In this document: one piece after another, positions 54,716 to 61,520 of the stretch
How the letters are laid out: every line of letters begins with the position of its first letter
How positions within the stretch are numbered: the first letter of the stretch is position 1
DNA from: an uncultured Bacteroidales bacterium
GTDB lineage: Bacteria; Bacteroidota; Bacteroidia; Bacteroidales; UBA932
DNA: 64,000 bases
Direction: 5' to 3'
NCBI GenBank assembly: GCA_949289565.1
Contig: CASEOO010000030.1
Coordinates: 1-64,000 of the forward strand
The notes under the pieces: generated by a model
Told to the model about the DNA's origin: nothing
Seen by the model: the letters and a program-made list of their open reading frames with translations, nothing else
Database searches by the model: none
Position numbers and translations under genes: made by a program

Positions 54716-57034
54716 ATGAAAAAATCTAGTTTTTACCGCAGTACGGCTGCAGCAGTCGTAGCGGTCATGACAGCAGGGGCGTTGTCGTTCACGTCTTGCG
54801 AGACGTTCGATGACAGTCAGATCCAGAGCTCCCTCGATGACCTTAATTCGAGAGTCGAGACTATTGAAGAGCAGCTGGCTGCCCTGCAGGGGGATGTGGG
54901 TGCTCTCAAGACCCTGCTTGACGGCGGAAAGGTCATAAACAGCATCACGTCGAATGCTGACGGGACGGAATATACCATCACTTACGTGGGTGAAAATGTC
55001 GAGCCGGATGTCATTACTGTCGGGACAAGCGAGCCTGTGATTACATATATCAAGGATAACGGGATACTTTACTGGGCTATAGTCAACTCTGACGGTGAAG
55101 CCGAGTATATCCTCGGCGAGGATAACAAGATTCCGGTGGAAAGTGCGGATCCGAAAATGCAGGTGGCTGAAAGCGGAGAGCTTCAGATTTCCATTGACGG
55201 CGGCAACACCTGGGTGAATACAGGTGTGTTCAAAACGGACATCTGCGTGTTCAGCAAAGTCGAGCGGGACATTGAAAACGGGGTGGTTATCTTTACTCTC
55301 GCCGACGGTGAGACTACCTTCACGGTTCCTATGACTACCGAACTCACCTGCGAATTTCTGAGCGGCAAGACATATTTCGCATATGGAGATACCAAAAAAT
55401 TATCTGTCATTGCAGGCGGATTCTATAATTATGAAATTTCTGCACCTTTCGGCTGGACTGCGGTGCTGTCCGGAAATATTGTAGAGGTTACTGCTCCGGA
55501 CGCATCAAACGAGATGGCAGTTGTATCTGGTGATGTTATCCTGAGGGTGTATGACAATAAAGGCGCAGTTATTATGGACAAGGTCACGGTAGCTATTGAA
55601 GGGGCGACAGAGGATGATTCTCCTATAATATTTTCGACAAGCATTGACGCCTCCAATGAACCGGTGATACGTGTGTCTGTTATGGGGGGTTCTATTTTCT
55701 GCGGAGCAATGGCAACTTCGGAATTCTCAGTTGAAAAAGCCGCGGAGGCTGCCAATTCTGAATTGAACCTTCCTGAAGACGAGGATGGAAAATATCTCTA
55801 TTATATGGAGGAATGGGATTCGGAAACGCAGATGATGTACATAGATATACCTTTTGCCAATCTTGTGAACGAACCAGTAGCAGGGACTACGTATGTCATT
55901 TGGGCTGTACCAACGCCTTACGATAATCCAGAAGTACTGTCTGAAGACATTGTTACTTTCATGTTTGCTTACGGACATGATGTAAATGTGACTACATCCG
56001 ACACGGCTTTCGATGATATTCTCATCAGTCTAACACCTACAGGAACTACTGAATACTATTATGGAGTAGCGGAAAAGGATTCTTTTATGCCTGAAATGGC
56101 GATAAACGAAATTAATCCGATGTGGGGAGAGCCTATGGAAACTACATCCGGAAATGTATCTTTCAAACTTTCCGAGATTGCTGAAAGTGCTGAAAGTGCT
56201 TATATACAGATAGTTCCTGGTAGCACTTATCTTGTATGGACTGTGATTAAGAATCCTGACCCGAACTTTGAATATACAGTCGAAGAAGTAAATACAGCGG
56301 AATTTACATTGTCTCCAATTACTTTGGATGGAACACAGACAGTGGAATTCGGTGAAGTTACAACCACGACTACTTCTGTATCTGTGGCAGTGACGGCTCC
56401 TGAAGGTTATTATGCGATTTATGGCAAATATATGTCTGATGAAGAGTATAAAACCACAACCGACGACGCGATCAGAAAGGATTTGATAGCAAATCCATAC
56501 AGTACGATGTCTCCTAATTATCTGACGACTGAGACGAATCTGAACCCGGATACGAAAGGGTGGTTTGTCGCGGTTCTTGTAGACAGCGAAGGAAAGGCAG
56601 GCCCTCTTGTAAAGGTGGCAGCCGATACCAATCCTGTCATATTGAATGAAACTATAACGATAGAAGGCTCTATTAACAATATTAAATATTTTGCCAGCGA
56701 GAATATCGTGCAGATTCCTCTTGACATAGTCGGAGACGGAGCGGCAAGCATTATATATTATCATCAGGAAGGACCGTCGTATGATTATAAGTGGTCTGGC
56801 GATATAGAACAGATTGTAGCTAATGCCCCTACATCGTATATGAGTTTTCCGTTCGATGAATTCTCAATTTCTGAATTCGAAACTGCAGGAAAAATTCTGG
56901 AAATACAATGCTGGTCATATCAGGCAGAATCTACATTTAGATTTGTCGGTTTTGTTCTTGACGAGAACAAGCAGATAACAAAGGATTATGTCACATTTGA
57001 CTATATTCCGAGTAATTATGCAGTGACTGAATAA
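54716..57034 (+). CDS. DUF4988-type surface lipoprotein
   Basis: The 772-residue product has a lipoprotein signal with Cys28 (LSFTSCETFDD), a coiled coil at residues 33-70 (IQSSLDDLNSRVETIEEQLA), the DUF4988 module (ITSNADGTEYTITYVGEN, ITYIKDNGILYWAIVNSDGE, PKMQVAESGELQISIDGGN) and three or more downstream beta modules, each with a pattern like YYYGVAEKDSF, AGTTYVIWAVPTPY and GWFVAVLVDSEGKAGPL. DUF4988 proteins usually sit beside SusCD pairs. It ends the locus; a terminator follows at 57060. The C-terminal modules are paralogous to most of the chimeric gene at 57666. Confidence 0.75.
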   Translation: MKKSSFYRSTAAAVVAVMTAGALSFTSCETFDDSQIQSSLDDLNSRVETIEEQLAALQGDVGALKTLLDGGKVINSITSNADGTEYTITYVGENVEPDVITVGTSEPVITYIKDNGILYWAIVNSDGEAEYILGEDNKIPVESADPKMQVAESGELQISIDGGNTWVNTGVFKTDICVFSKVERDIENGVVIFTLADGETTFTVPMTTELTCEFLSGKTYFAYGDTKKLSVIAGGFYNYEISAPFGWTAVLSGNIVEVTAPDASNEMAVVSGDVILRVYDNKGAVIMDKVTVAIEGATEDDSPIIFSTSIDASNEPVIRVSVMGGSIFCGAMATSEFSVEKAAEAANSELNLPEDEDGKYLYYMEEWDSETQMMYIDIPFANLVNEPVAGTTYVIWAVPTPYDNPEVLSEDIVTFMFAYGHDVNVTTSDTAFDDILISLTPTGTTEYYYGVAEKDSFMPEMAINEINPMWGEPMETTSGNVSFKLSEIAESAESAYIQIVPGSTYLVWTVIKNPDPNFEYTVEEVNTAEFTLSPITLDGTQTVEFGEVTTTTTSVSVAVTAPEGYYAIYGKYMSDEEYKTTTDDAIRKDLIANPYSTMSPNYLTTETNLNPDTKGWFVAVLVDSEGKAGPLVKVAADTNPVILNETITIEGSINNIKYFASENIVQIPLDIVGDGAASIIYYHQEGPSYDYKWSGDIEQIVANAPTSYMSFPFDEFSISEFETAGKILEIQCWSYQAESTFRFVGFVLDENKQITKDYVTFDYIPSNYAVTE

Positions 57035-57059
57035 TCAGTTCTTAATGTATCTGAAAGAG

Positions 57060-57089
57060 GGGGGTGCCGGATAGCCGGCGCCTCCTTTT
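57060..57089 (+). terminator. Terminator at the end of the Sus-like locus
   Basis: An 11-base-pair G-C-rich stem with two G-U pairs (57060-57070 with 57075-57085), a 4-base loop and a following TTTTC lies 26 bases after the DUF4988 gene stop. Confidence 0.7.
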
Positions 57090-57116
57090 CTGTTATCGTC
57101 CAACCGGATTTACAAT

Positions 57117-57234
57117 CCCTTTATCGTTCAACCGGATTTGCAATCCGGTTGTTTGTTTATATTCCGGCAGATTGCAAATCTGCCGGTACGGGTATTCCGT
57201 TCGGTTTGTCGTCGGTTGTGCGACTCCCAGTCGC
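57117..57234. repeat. Cluster of REP-like palindromes
   Basis: Related short palindromes lie side by side: AACCGGATT-tgc-AATCCGGTT (57130-57150), preceded by a degenerate copy of the same unit at about 57093-57119; CCGGCAGATT-gca-AATCTGCCGG (57164-57186); and GCGACT-ccc-AGTCGC (57220-57234). The first two share a GATT/AATC core around a three-base loop. They look like intergenic REP/BIME-type repeats and do not code. Confidence 0.65.
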
Positions 57235-57665
57235 GGTCCCTTCGGGATTTTTGACCCGGTCCAGTTTTTAAATTCATTGTAATTGTTATTGTTCCGAAAA
57301 AGAAATTTCTTAAAGAAAAAGAAAAAGATTCCGGATTTTCTTTTTCTTATATCCGTCACCGGACCTTATTCATATCTTCACCACGGAAAGAAACCTGTCT
57401 GCAGACCGGCAGTCAGACATCGGACACGAAAAACAGTAAAATCATATATCATACGTGAGTTCGATGAAAAGAACGTAGTGAAATTCAGAGAACTACCTCT
57501 ATAGAGGATTCGGGAAACGAATCCGTAGGCAAGTTCTCCCCTACGTCAGGGGAGAATTTAAGAGGGGTGACACGTAAAAGGAAAGGGATTTCGCAGAAAT
57601 CGTAATGTCAGTTCGACGAAATCTCTGGTACTGAGTATAATAATTCGTCGAACTGACGTTATATC
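57235..57665. other. Non-coding stretch with hairpins ahead of the chimeric gene
   Basis: No convincing gene lies here. It contains an A-rich imperfect hairpin near 57296-57360, a stem GGATTCG/CGAATCC near 57508-57526, a stem TTCTCCCCT/AGGGGAGAA near 57535-57557, and a perfect 14-base inverted repeat GTCAGTTCGACGAA (57607-57620 with 57644-57657) around 23 bases, which ends 8 bases before the ATG at 57666. The last hairpin would sit in the leader of the chimeric gene. Confidence 0.6.
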
Positions 57666-59519
57666 ATGAATACGGAAAAAGAATTTTCAGGAAAGACAGT
57701 TCCTTCAGCAGACGCTTTCCCATCTGCACATGGAATCATACCCTCCGGGGAAAAAGTCAGGCGCTATGTGGATATCCTGTCCGATGCGGGGTTCAAGGCC
57801 GTGTTCGGCGAGCAGAGGAACAGCGATGTGCTCATAGACCTTATCAATGTCATAGCTGAAACTCCGTATACTTCAACTTTCTATCTCGGAGTAATGAAAG
57901 CTGATGAGTTCACGGCAGAAGCTGCAGCGGAGGCTGCGAATGCTCCTGACGCCACCAGATATGAAACCAAAGAGGAACAAACGGAAGAAGGTTGGCTGAT
58001 CATACCATTCTCTGCACCGTTTACAGACTTCTATGTCGAACCTGAAGTAGGTGAATCATATGTAATCTGGGCTTTCCAGGAGAATTATGGCGGGTCTGTA
58101 AGTCCTGAAGACATCATCACTATCGTCTACGACTATGGCCTGAATGTAGATGCCGCTTTCTCCGAAATCACATTCAAGGACGCCACGGTGACTGTCACTC
58201 CGGCTGAAGGTACAAGCTATTTCTATGGAATAACTACTAAAGGCGACTACTATGCGTCTTCTATCCTCTACATGGTGAATGCCGGAATGTATTCCGCCAT
58301 CAGCGAAGCTGTCAATTCTACGATGTCCGAACTCAGTGCGTCTGACGAACCTAATGTCCGCTTCGACATCACGCCCGGGGCATCCTACACTCTGTGGTAT
58401 GTCATCAAGACTTCTGCCGGCTCTTACACCGAGGTTGACATGAAGACAGTCGATGTGACATTGAACGCACTTACTGACGACGGTACGGCAGAAGTAACCT
58501 TCGGCGACCCTGTTGTCACATATAATTCCATCGAATTGCCGTTCACTCGTCCTGAGAACACATGGAGGGTATATGCGACATATATGACAGAAGCTGAATA
58601 CATCAGCGGCTACGAGAGTTCCGATGACAAAGTTCAGGAAACCTTGCTCAATTCATGGCCGTTCAATACCGATTATCCTACGACATCCGATGTCTACGGC
58701 AACAATAACCTTAGTCCGAACACAAAAGGCTATGTATTCGTGGTGGTCATAGACAATGACGGCAAGATAGGTCCTCTGCAGAAAAAGGAAGTGACTACTA
58801 CCGATGTTCCTCGTGATGCCACTATCGGAGTTGAGCTCAACGGAGAAGTAGATGCCACGGCTACCTCCGCTTCAGTGAAACTTTCCGTGACAGGAACTCC
58901 GACTACGGTAATCTATTATTTCGCCAAGAAATCGGATTTCGAGACCCATTGGTCTTTCAAGGGCGATGTAGACGTTGTAAAATCAGATATGGCCCTGAAC
59001 CCTAACAACTACAATTACACGAGGGTAGCATACTCTACCTTGACTGATAACACTCTGGAAATCACCGGTCTGTCATTCAGTCAGGATTATATTCTTATCG
59101 GCTCCGTGGCTTCAGGCGATGAAAGCACAGGATATACTCTCTCGGCAAACTATTTCGAGACTGAATTCAGTACTCCTGCCCCTGCAATCATAGAAACAGA
59201 AGATACTGGATACGCCGATATGCTTCCTGAAATAAGCGAGCCAACCTATGAAACAAGTTATGGCAGCACCTATGGGAAAGTCACTGTAACTCCTGCAGCT
59301 GGCACAGCTACATGTTACTACTATGCCACGACAACGGCTCTCGATGAGTCTGACACGGCTGCGCTCGTATCTCAGATTACATCTAACGGTAACTCAAGCA
59401 CCGAAGAATTCGAAATCAACAGGTATATGTACACCACAGTGTATGTCTACATAACCTGGACTGACGCAGAAGGAAACTATTATGCTCCTGTTAAGGTAGA
59501 AATCCCGATGCCGGCTTAA
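57666..59519 (+). CDS. Chimera: Rpn transposase-nuclease head fused to a DUF4988-like lipoprotein body
   Basis: The 617-residue product has two parts. Residues 1-63 (RRYVDILSDAGFKAVFGEQR to DVLIDLINVI) match the N-terminus of Rpn/PD-(D/E)XK transposase-nucleases, and closely match the intact Rpn encoded at 60863-59886 (QRYVDILTDAGLKAVFGDQR). From residue 64 (AETPYTSTFYLGVMKADEF) to the end the sequence matches the C-terminal beta modules of the DUF4988 lipoprotein at 54716: EAAAEAANA, GESYVIWAF, SYFYGITTKGDY, TKGYVFVVVIDNDGKIGPLQ. The signal peptide, lipobox and nuclease active site are all missing, so neither parental function is expected. The long intact frame means a recent event, maintained function, or an assembly artefact. 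Confidence 0.8.
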   Translation: MNTEKEFSGKTVPSADAFPSAHGIIPSGEKVRRYVDILSDAGFKAVFGEQRNSDVLIDLINVIAETPYTSTFYLGVMKADEFTAEAAAEAANAPDATRYETKEEQTEEGWLIIPFSAPFTDFYVEPEVGESYVIWAFQENYGGSVSPEDIITIVYDYGLNVDAAFSEITFKDATVTVTPAEGTSYFYGITTKGDYYASSILYMVNAGMYSAISEAVNSTMSELSASDEPNVRFDITPGASYTLWYVIKTSAGSYTEVDMKTVDVTLNALTDDGTAEVTFGDPVVTYNSIELPFTRPENTWRVYATYMTEAEYISGYESSDDKVQETLLNSWPFNTDYPTTSDVYGNNNLSPNTKGYVFVVVIDNDGKIGPLQKKEVTTTDVPRDATIGVELNGEVDATATSASVKLSVTGTPTTVIYYFAKKSDFETHWSFKGDVDVVKSDMALNPNNYNYTRVAYSTLTDNTLEITGLSFSQDYILIGSVASGDESTGYTLSANYFETEFSTPAPAIIETEDTGYADMLPEISEPTYETSYGSTYGKVTVTPAAGTATCYYYATTTALDESDTAALVSQITSNGNSSTEEFEINRYMYTTVYVYITWTDAEGNYYAPVKVEIPMPA

Positions 59520-59532
59520 CAGTTATACCATA

Positions 59533-59574
59533 TTAAAGAAAAAGGATGAACCGAAGTTCATCCTTTTTCTTTAA
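59533..59574. terminator. Bidirectional terminator between the chimera and the Rpn tail
   Basis: A perfect 19-base-pair stem (59533-59551 with 59556-59574) with tetraloop CGAA is flanked by A and T runs on both sides, so it works in both directions. It separates the two convergent genes. Confidence 0.9.
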
Positions 59575-59580
59575 AGTATC

Positions 59581-59889
59581 CTACAGTTCTGCGACCTCAG
59601 CCTCTGACAGTCCCGTAGCGAAAGATATGATTCCAGCATCTACCCCCTGTTCCTTGAATGCTTTGGCTATCCGTATCTTTTCTTCCTCACGACCTTCGGC
59701 TAACCCTGCGGCCAGACCGTCAGCCTTAGCGGTGTTGAGCATGTTGTAATAGTCCCGTTCCGTGATCATCTCTTTCTCGTATTTAAGTTTCACTTCAGGC
59801 TCGAACCGCGCGATCTCGCACGCCTGGAACAGCCGCTCGAAAGCCTCTGCCCTCAACTCGTCGGGAAGCTTCTCCAGAGTGCAGATCAC
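59581..59889 (-). pseudogene. C-terminal fragment of an Rpn transposase-nuclease
   Basis: The 102 codons encode only the C-terminal helical part of an Rpn protein (KLPDELRAEAFERLFQACEI, KLKYEKEMITERDYYNML) ending in the usual short helix-turn-helix-like tail (GIISFATGLSEAEVAEL). The N-terminal and nuclease parts are absent. It directly follows the intact Rpn gene: its possible GTG start overlaps the TGA of that gene (GTGA on the minus strand), so it could be translated by re-initiation. The nucleotide sequence is nearly identical to the corresponding part of the intact gene, so the duplication is recent. Confidence 0.75.
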
Positions 59890-60230
59890 TTAAGAGCAGC
59901 GATTTGCTGTTCCGGTATCCCAGTAGCAGAGGCAATGATATTGTCGGCTACTCCATTTTTCTTAAGCTCCTTGGCGATCCGTATCTTCTCTTTTTCCGCT
60001 TCAGCTCTGCCTCTAGCTTCGCCCTCGGCTAACCCTTCTGCCTTACCTTCTGCGATGCCGTCAGCCTTAGCGGTGTTCAGCATGTTGTAGTAGTCCCGTT
60101 CCGTGATCATCTCTTTCTCGTATTTAAGTTTCACTTCAGGCTCGAACCGTGCGATTTCACATGCCTGGAACAGCCGCTCGAAAGCCTCCGTCCTCAGTTC
60201 GTCGGGAAGCTTGTCCAGGGTGTTGATGTG
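59717..60230. repeat. Direct repeat of about 170 bp from Rpn tail duplication
   Basis: Bases 59717-59889 and 60058-60230 are direct copies of each other. By eye they are over 90 percent identical and include a fully identical run of more than 50 bases. They encode the same part of the Rpn protein. Homologous recombination between them would delete 341 bases and fuse the intact gene to the spare tail. Confidence 0.8.
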
Positions 60231-60863
60231 CGTCAGCGAGAAACACCACTTGTCCAGCAGGGTCTCGCACTCCTCAAGTTCCTTCCCGAAGCGGTTCAGT
60301 TCCACGAAGATAGTAAAAATAGTTTCATCGGGAACCATCATCGTGGATTTTTCACGGAAAGTGTATTCTGAGACGATGCTGTCCTCGGGAGAGAACCTCT
60401 GCACATCCTGCATGTCCTTGTCGAGGAGGCCGATGAAATACACGGGAGGAATCTCGTACGCCTGCCCGTCTCCTCTCTGCGAGCCCAGGCCATAGGCCTT
60501 TGAAGCATACAGGACACATCGTCTGAAGAAATTGGCCTGGTGGTAGCACTGTAGCTCGACGATGAACTGCCTCCCGTCCTCTCCGCGGCATCGCAGGTCG
60601 AACCTCACGCTCTTGTTGAACAGAGTGAACCCCGGAATCTCGGTGGTCTCGTAAGTGATGTCCGCCACCTTCCTGTGCGGAGGGAGGATGACATTGAGCA
60701 TGTCGACGAGCACATCCTTGTTCCTCTGGTCGCCGAAGACCGCCTTCAACCCTGCATCGGTCAGAATGTCCACATACCTCTGCACGACAGCCTGCCTGCT
60801 GCCGGCAGGTCTGCTCTCTACTGCACTGTTTTCCATATCTAAATGAATTAAAAAGTTTGACAT
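59886..60863 (-). CDS. Rpn-family recombination-promoting nuclease / putative transposase
   Basis: The 325-residue product belongs to the PD-(D/E)XK Rpn family. The head YVDILTDAGLKAVFGDQRNKDVLVDMLNVI is followed by ITYETTEIPGFTLFNKSVRFD and by the catalytic stretch FDLRCRGEDGRQFIVELQCY (Asp then ExQ). A helical C-terminal region contains a short acidic repeat (AEGKAEGLAEGEARGRAEAE) and ends in GIPEQQIAALK. Rpn proteins cut DNA and promote RecA-independent recombination in E. coli; in Bacteroides they are abundant and often decayed. The start may be the ATG at 60863 or the Met at residue 10 (MENSAVES). A duplicate of its own tail follows directly. Confidence 0.88.
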   Translation of the reverse strand: MSNFLIHLDMENSAVESRPAGSRQAVVQRYVDILTDAGLKAVFGDQRNKDVLVDMLNVILPPHRKVADITYETTEIPGFTLFNKSVRFDLRCRGEDGRQFIVELQCYHQANFFRRCVLYASKAYGLGSQRGDGQAYEIPPVYFIGLLDKDMQDVQRFSPEDSIVSEYTFREKSTMMVPDETIFTIFVELNRFGKELEECETLLDKWCFSLTHINTLDKLPDELRTEAFERLFQACEIARFEPEVKLKYEKEMITERDYYNMLNTAKADGIAEGKAEGLAEGEARGRAEAEKEKIRIAKELKKNGVADNIIASATGIPEQQIAALK

Positions 60864-61184
60864 CCTATTACTATTATGCCAGCTCCAGTTTTGCCATCTT
60901 CAGGCAGGCCGTATGTTGCAACATATATCAATCGGCCACAACTGGATTGCCAGCACCAGGGCGAATATATGGAAGACGTTCTGAACCGATACATAAAAAA
61001 AGAAAAACCTGCAGGCAAAATTTCACGCCTGAAAGTTTTTCTTTTTCAGCATTAAATTTTTCTTTTTCGATACCACACTTTCAGAGAATTTCATATTCTT
61101 TGTATTCCATGTTTCGGAACTTTATGCGCTGCATCCTGACATGTGATAAAGTTTGTATAATGAATTTTAATACGTATTTTTGCG
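60864..61184. other. Divergent intergenic region
   Basis: No gene is supported. It carries an A/T-rich imperfect hairpin at about 60990-61045 (AAAAAGAAAAAC with GTTTTTCTTTTT) that looks like an old terminator left from a lost gene, and a TATTTTTG element (61175-61182) directly before the small-membrane-protein gene. A 115-codon open frame on the plus strand here has biased, low-complexity composition and no family resemblance. Confidence 0.5.
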
Positions 61185-61373
61185 ATGAGGACGGAGTTGG
61201 GTAAGTGGCTGATGGATATCGCCAAATATATGGTAACAGTGCTGCTGCTGTCATCGGTATTCGGAGATATGACGAATCTGTGGGCTGTGACATCAGCCAT
61301 CCTGGCGTCATTGCTAACATTGCTGATGGGGCTTTAGCTGGTAAGAAACAGGAATAGACGAGAAAACAAATAG
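61185..61373 (+). pseudogene. DUF6722-like small membrane protein, interrupted by an in-frame amber codon
   Basis: The first 50 codons read MRTELGKWLMDIAKYMVTVL followed by a second membrane segment ending TLLMGL, then TAG at 61335-61337. The same frame continues past the TAG as LVRNRNRRENK and stops at TAG 61371-61373, one base before the next gene. Proteins of the DUF6722 kind start (M)(R/K)KELGKWLMDIAKY and usually continue after the second helix with a charged tail, so the amber codon most likely replaced a Trp or Tyr codon. The shorter 50-residue product may still insert in the membrane. The start at 61185 matches the family, though the -7 element at 61175-61182 would leave almost no leader. 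Family naming is from memory. Confidence 0.6.
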
Positions 61374-61374
61374 T

Positions 61375-61476
61375 ATGGTAACAATCGTAGTATCGGTTTT
61401 TGTGGTCCTTATCGGGGCTGCAGGCGTGATTTACTTCAACTATCAAGATAAGAAAGAAGCACGCAGAATGAAATGA
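61375..61476 (+). CDS. Small single-pass membrane protein
   Basis: The 33-residue product MVTIVVSVFVVLIGAAGVIY is followed by a short charged tail FNYQDKKEARRMK. It has one transmembrane helix with the positive end inside. The ATG lies 1 base after the stop of the preceding small membrane-protein gene, so the two are translationally coupled. Such pairs of tiny membrane proteins are common in Bacteroidales; function unknown. Confidence 0.6.
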   Translation: MVTIVVSVFVVLIGAAGVIYFNYQDKKEARRMK

Positions 61477-61520
61477 ACACAGGCATTGATGAGGGTGACC
61501 ATTAAAGGATTACTCAAGTT

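Noticed and set aside
57093..57234. CRISPR array
   Set aside because: Only two imperfect copies of one unit, no regular spacers and no cas genes. The units are palindromic REP-like repeats.
57607..57657. Invertible promoter flanked by 14-bp inverted repeats
   Set aside because: The spacer is only 23 bases; invertible Bacteroides promoters span about 100-300 bases. There is no TAnnTTTG element inside. It is better read as a leader hairpin.
60857..61204. Coding sequence of 115 codons on the plus strand
   Set aside because: Composition is serine- and phenylalanine-rich from A/T runs, it overlaps a terminator-like hairpin and the promoter of the next gene, and has no family resemblance.
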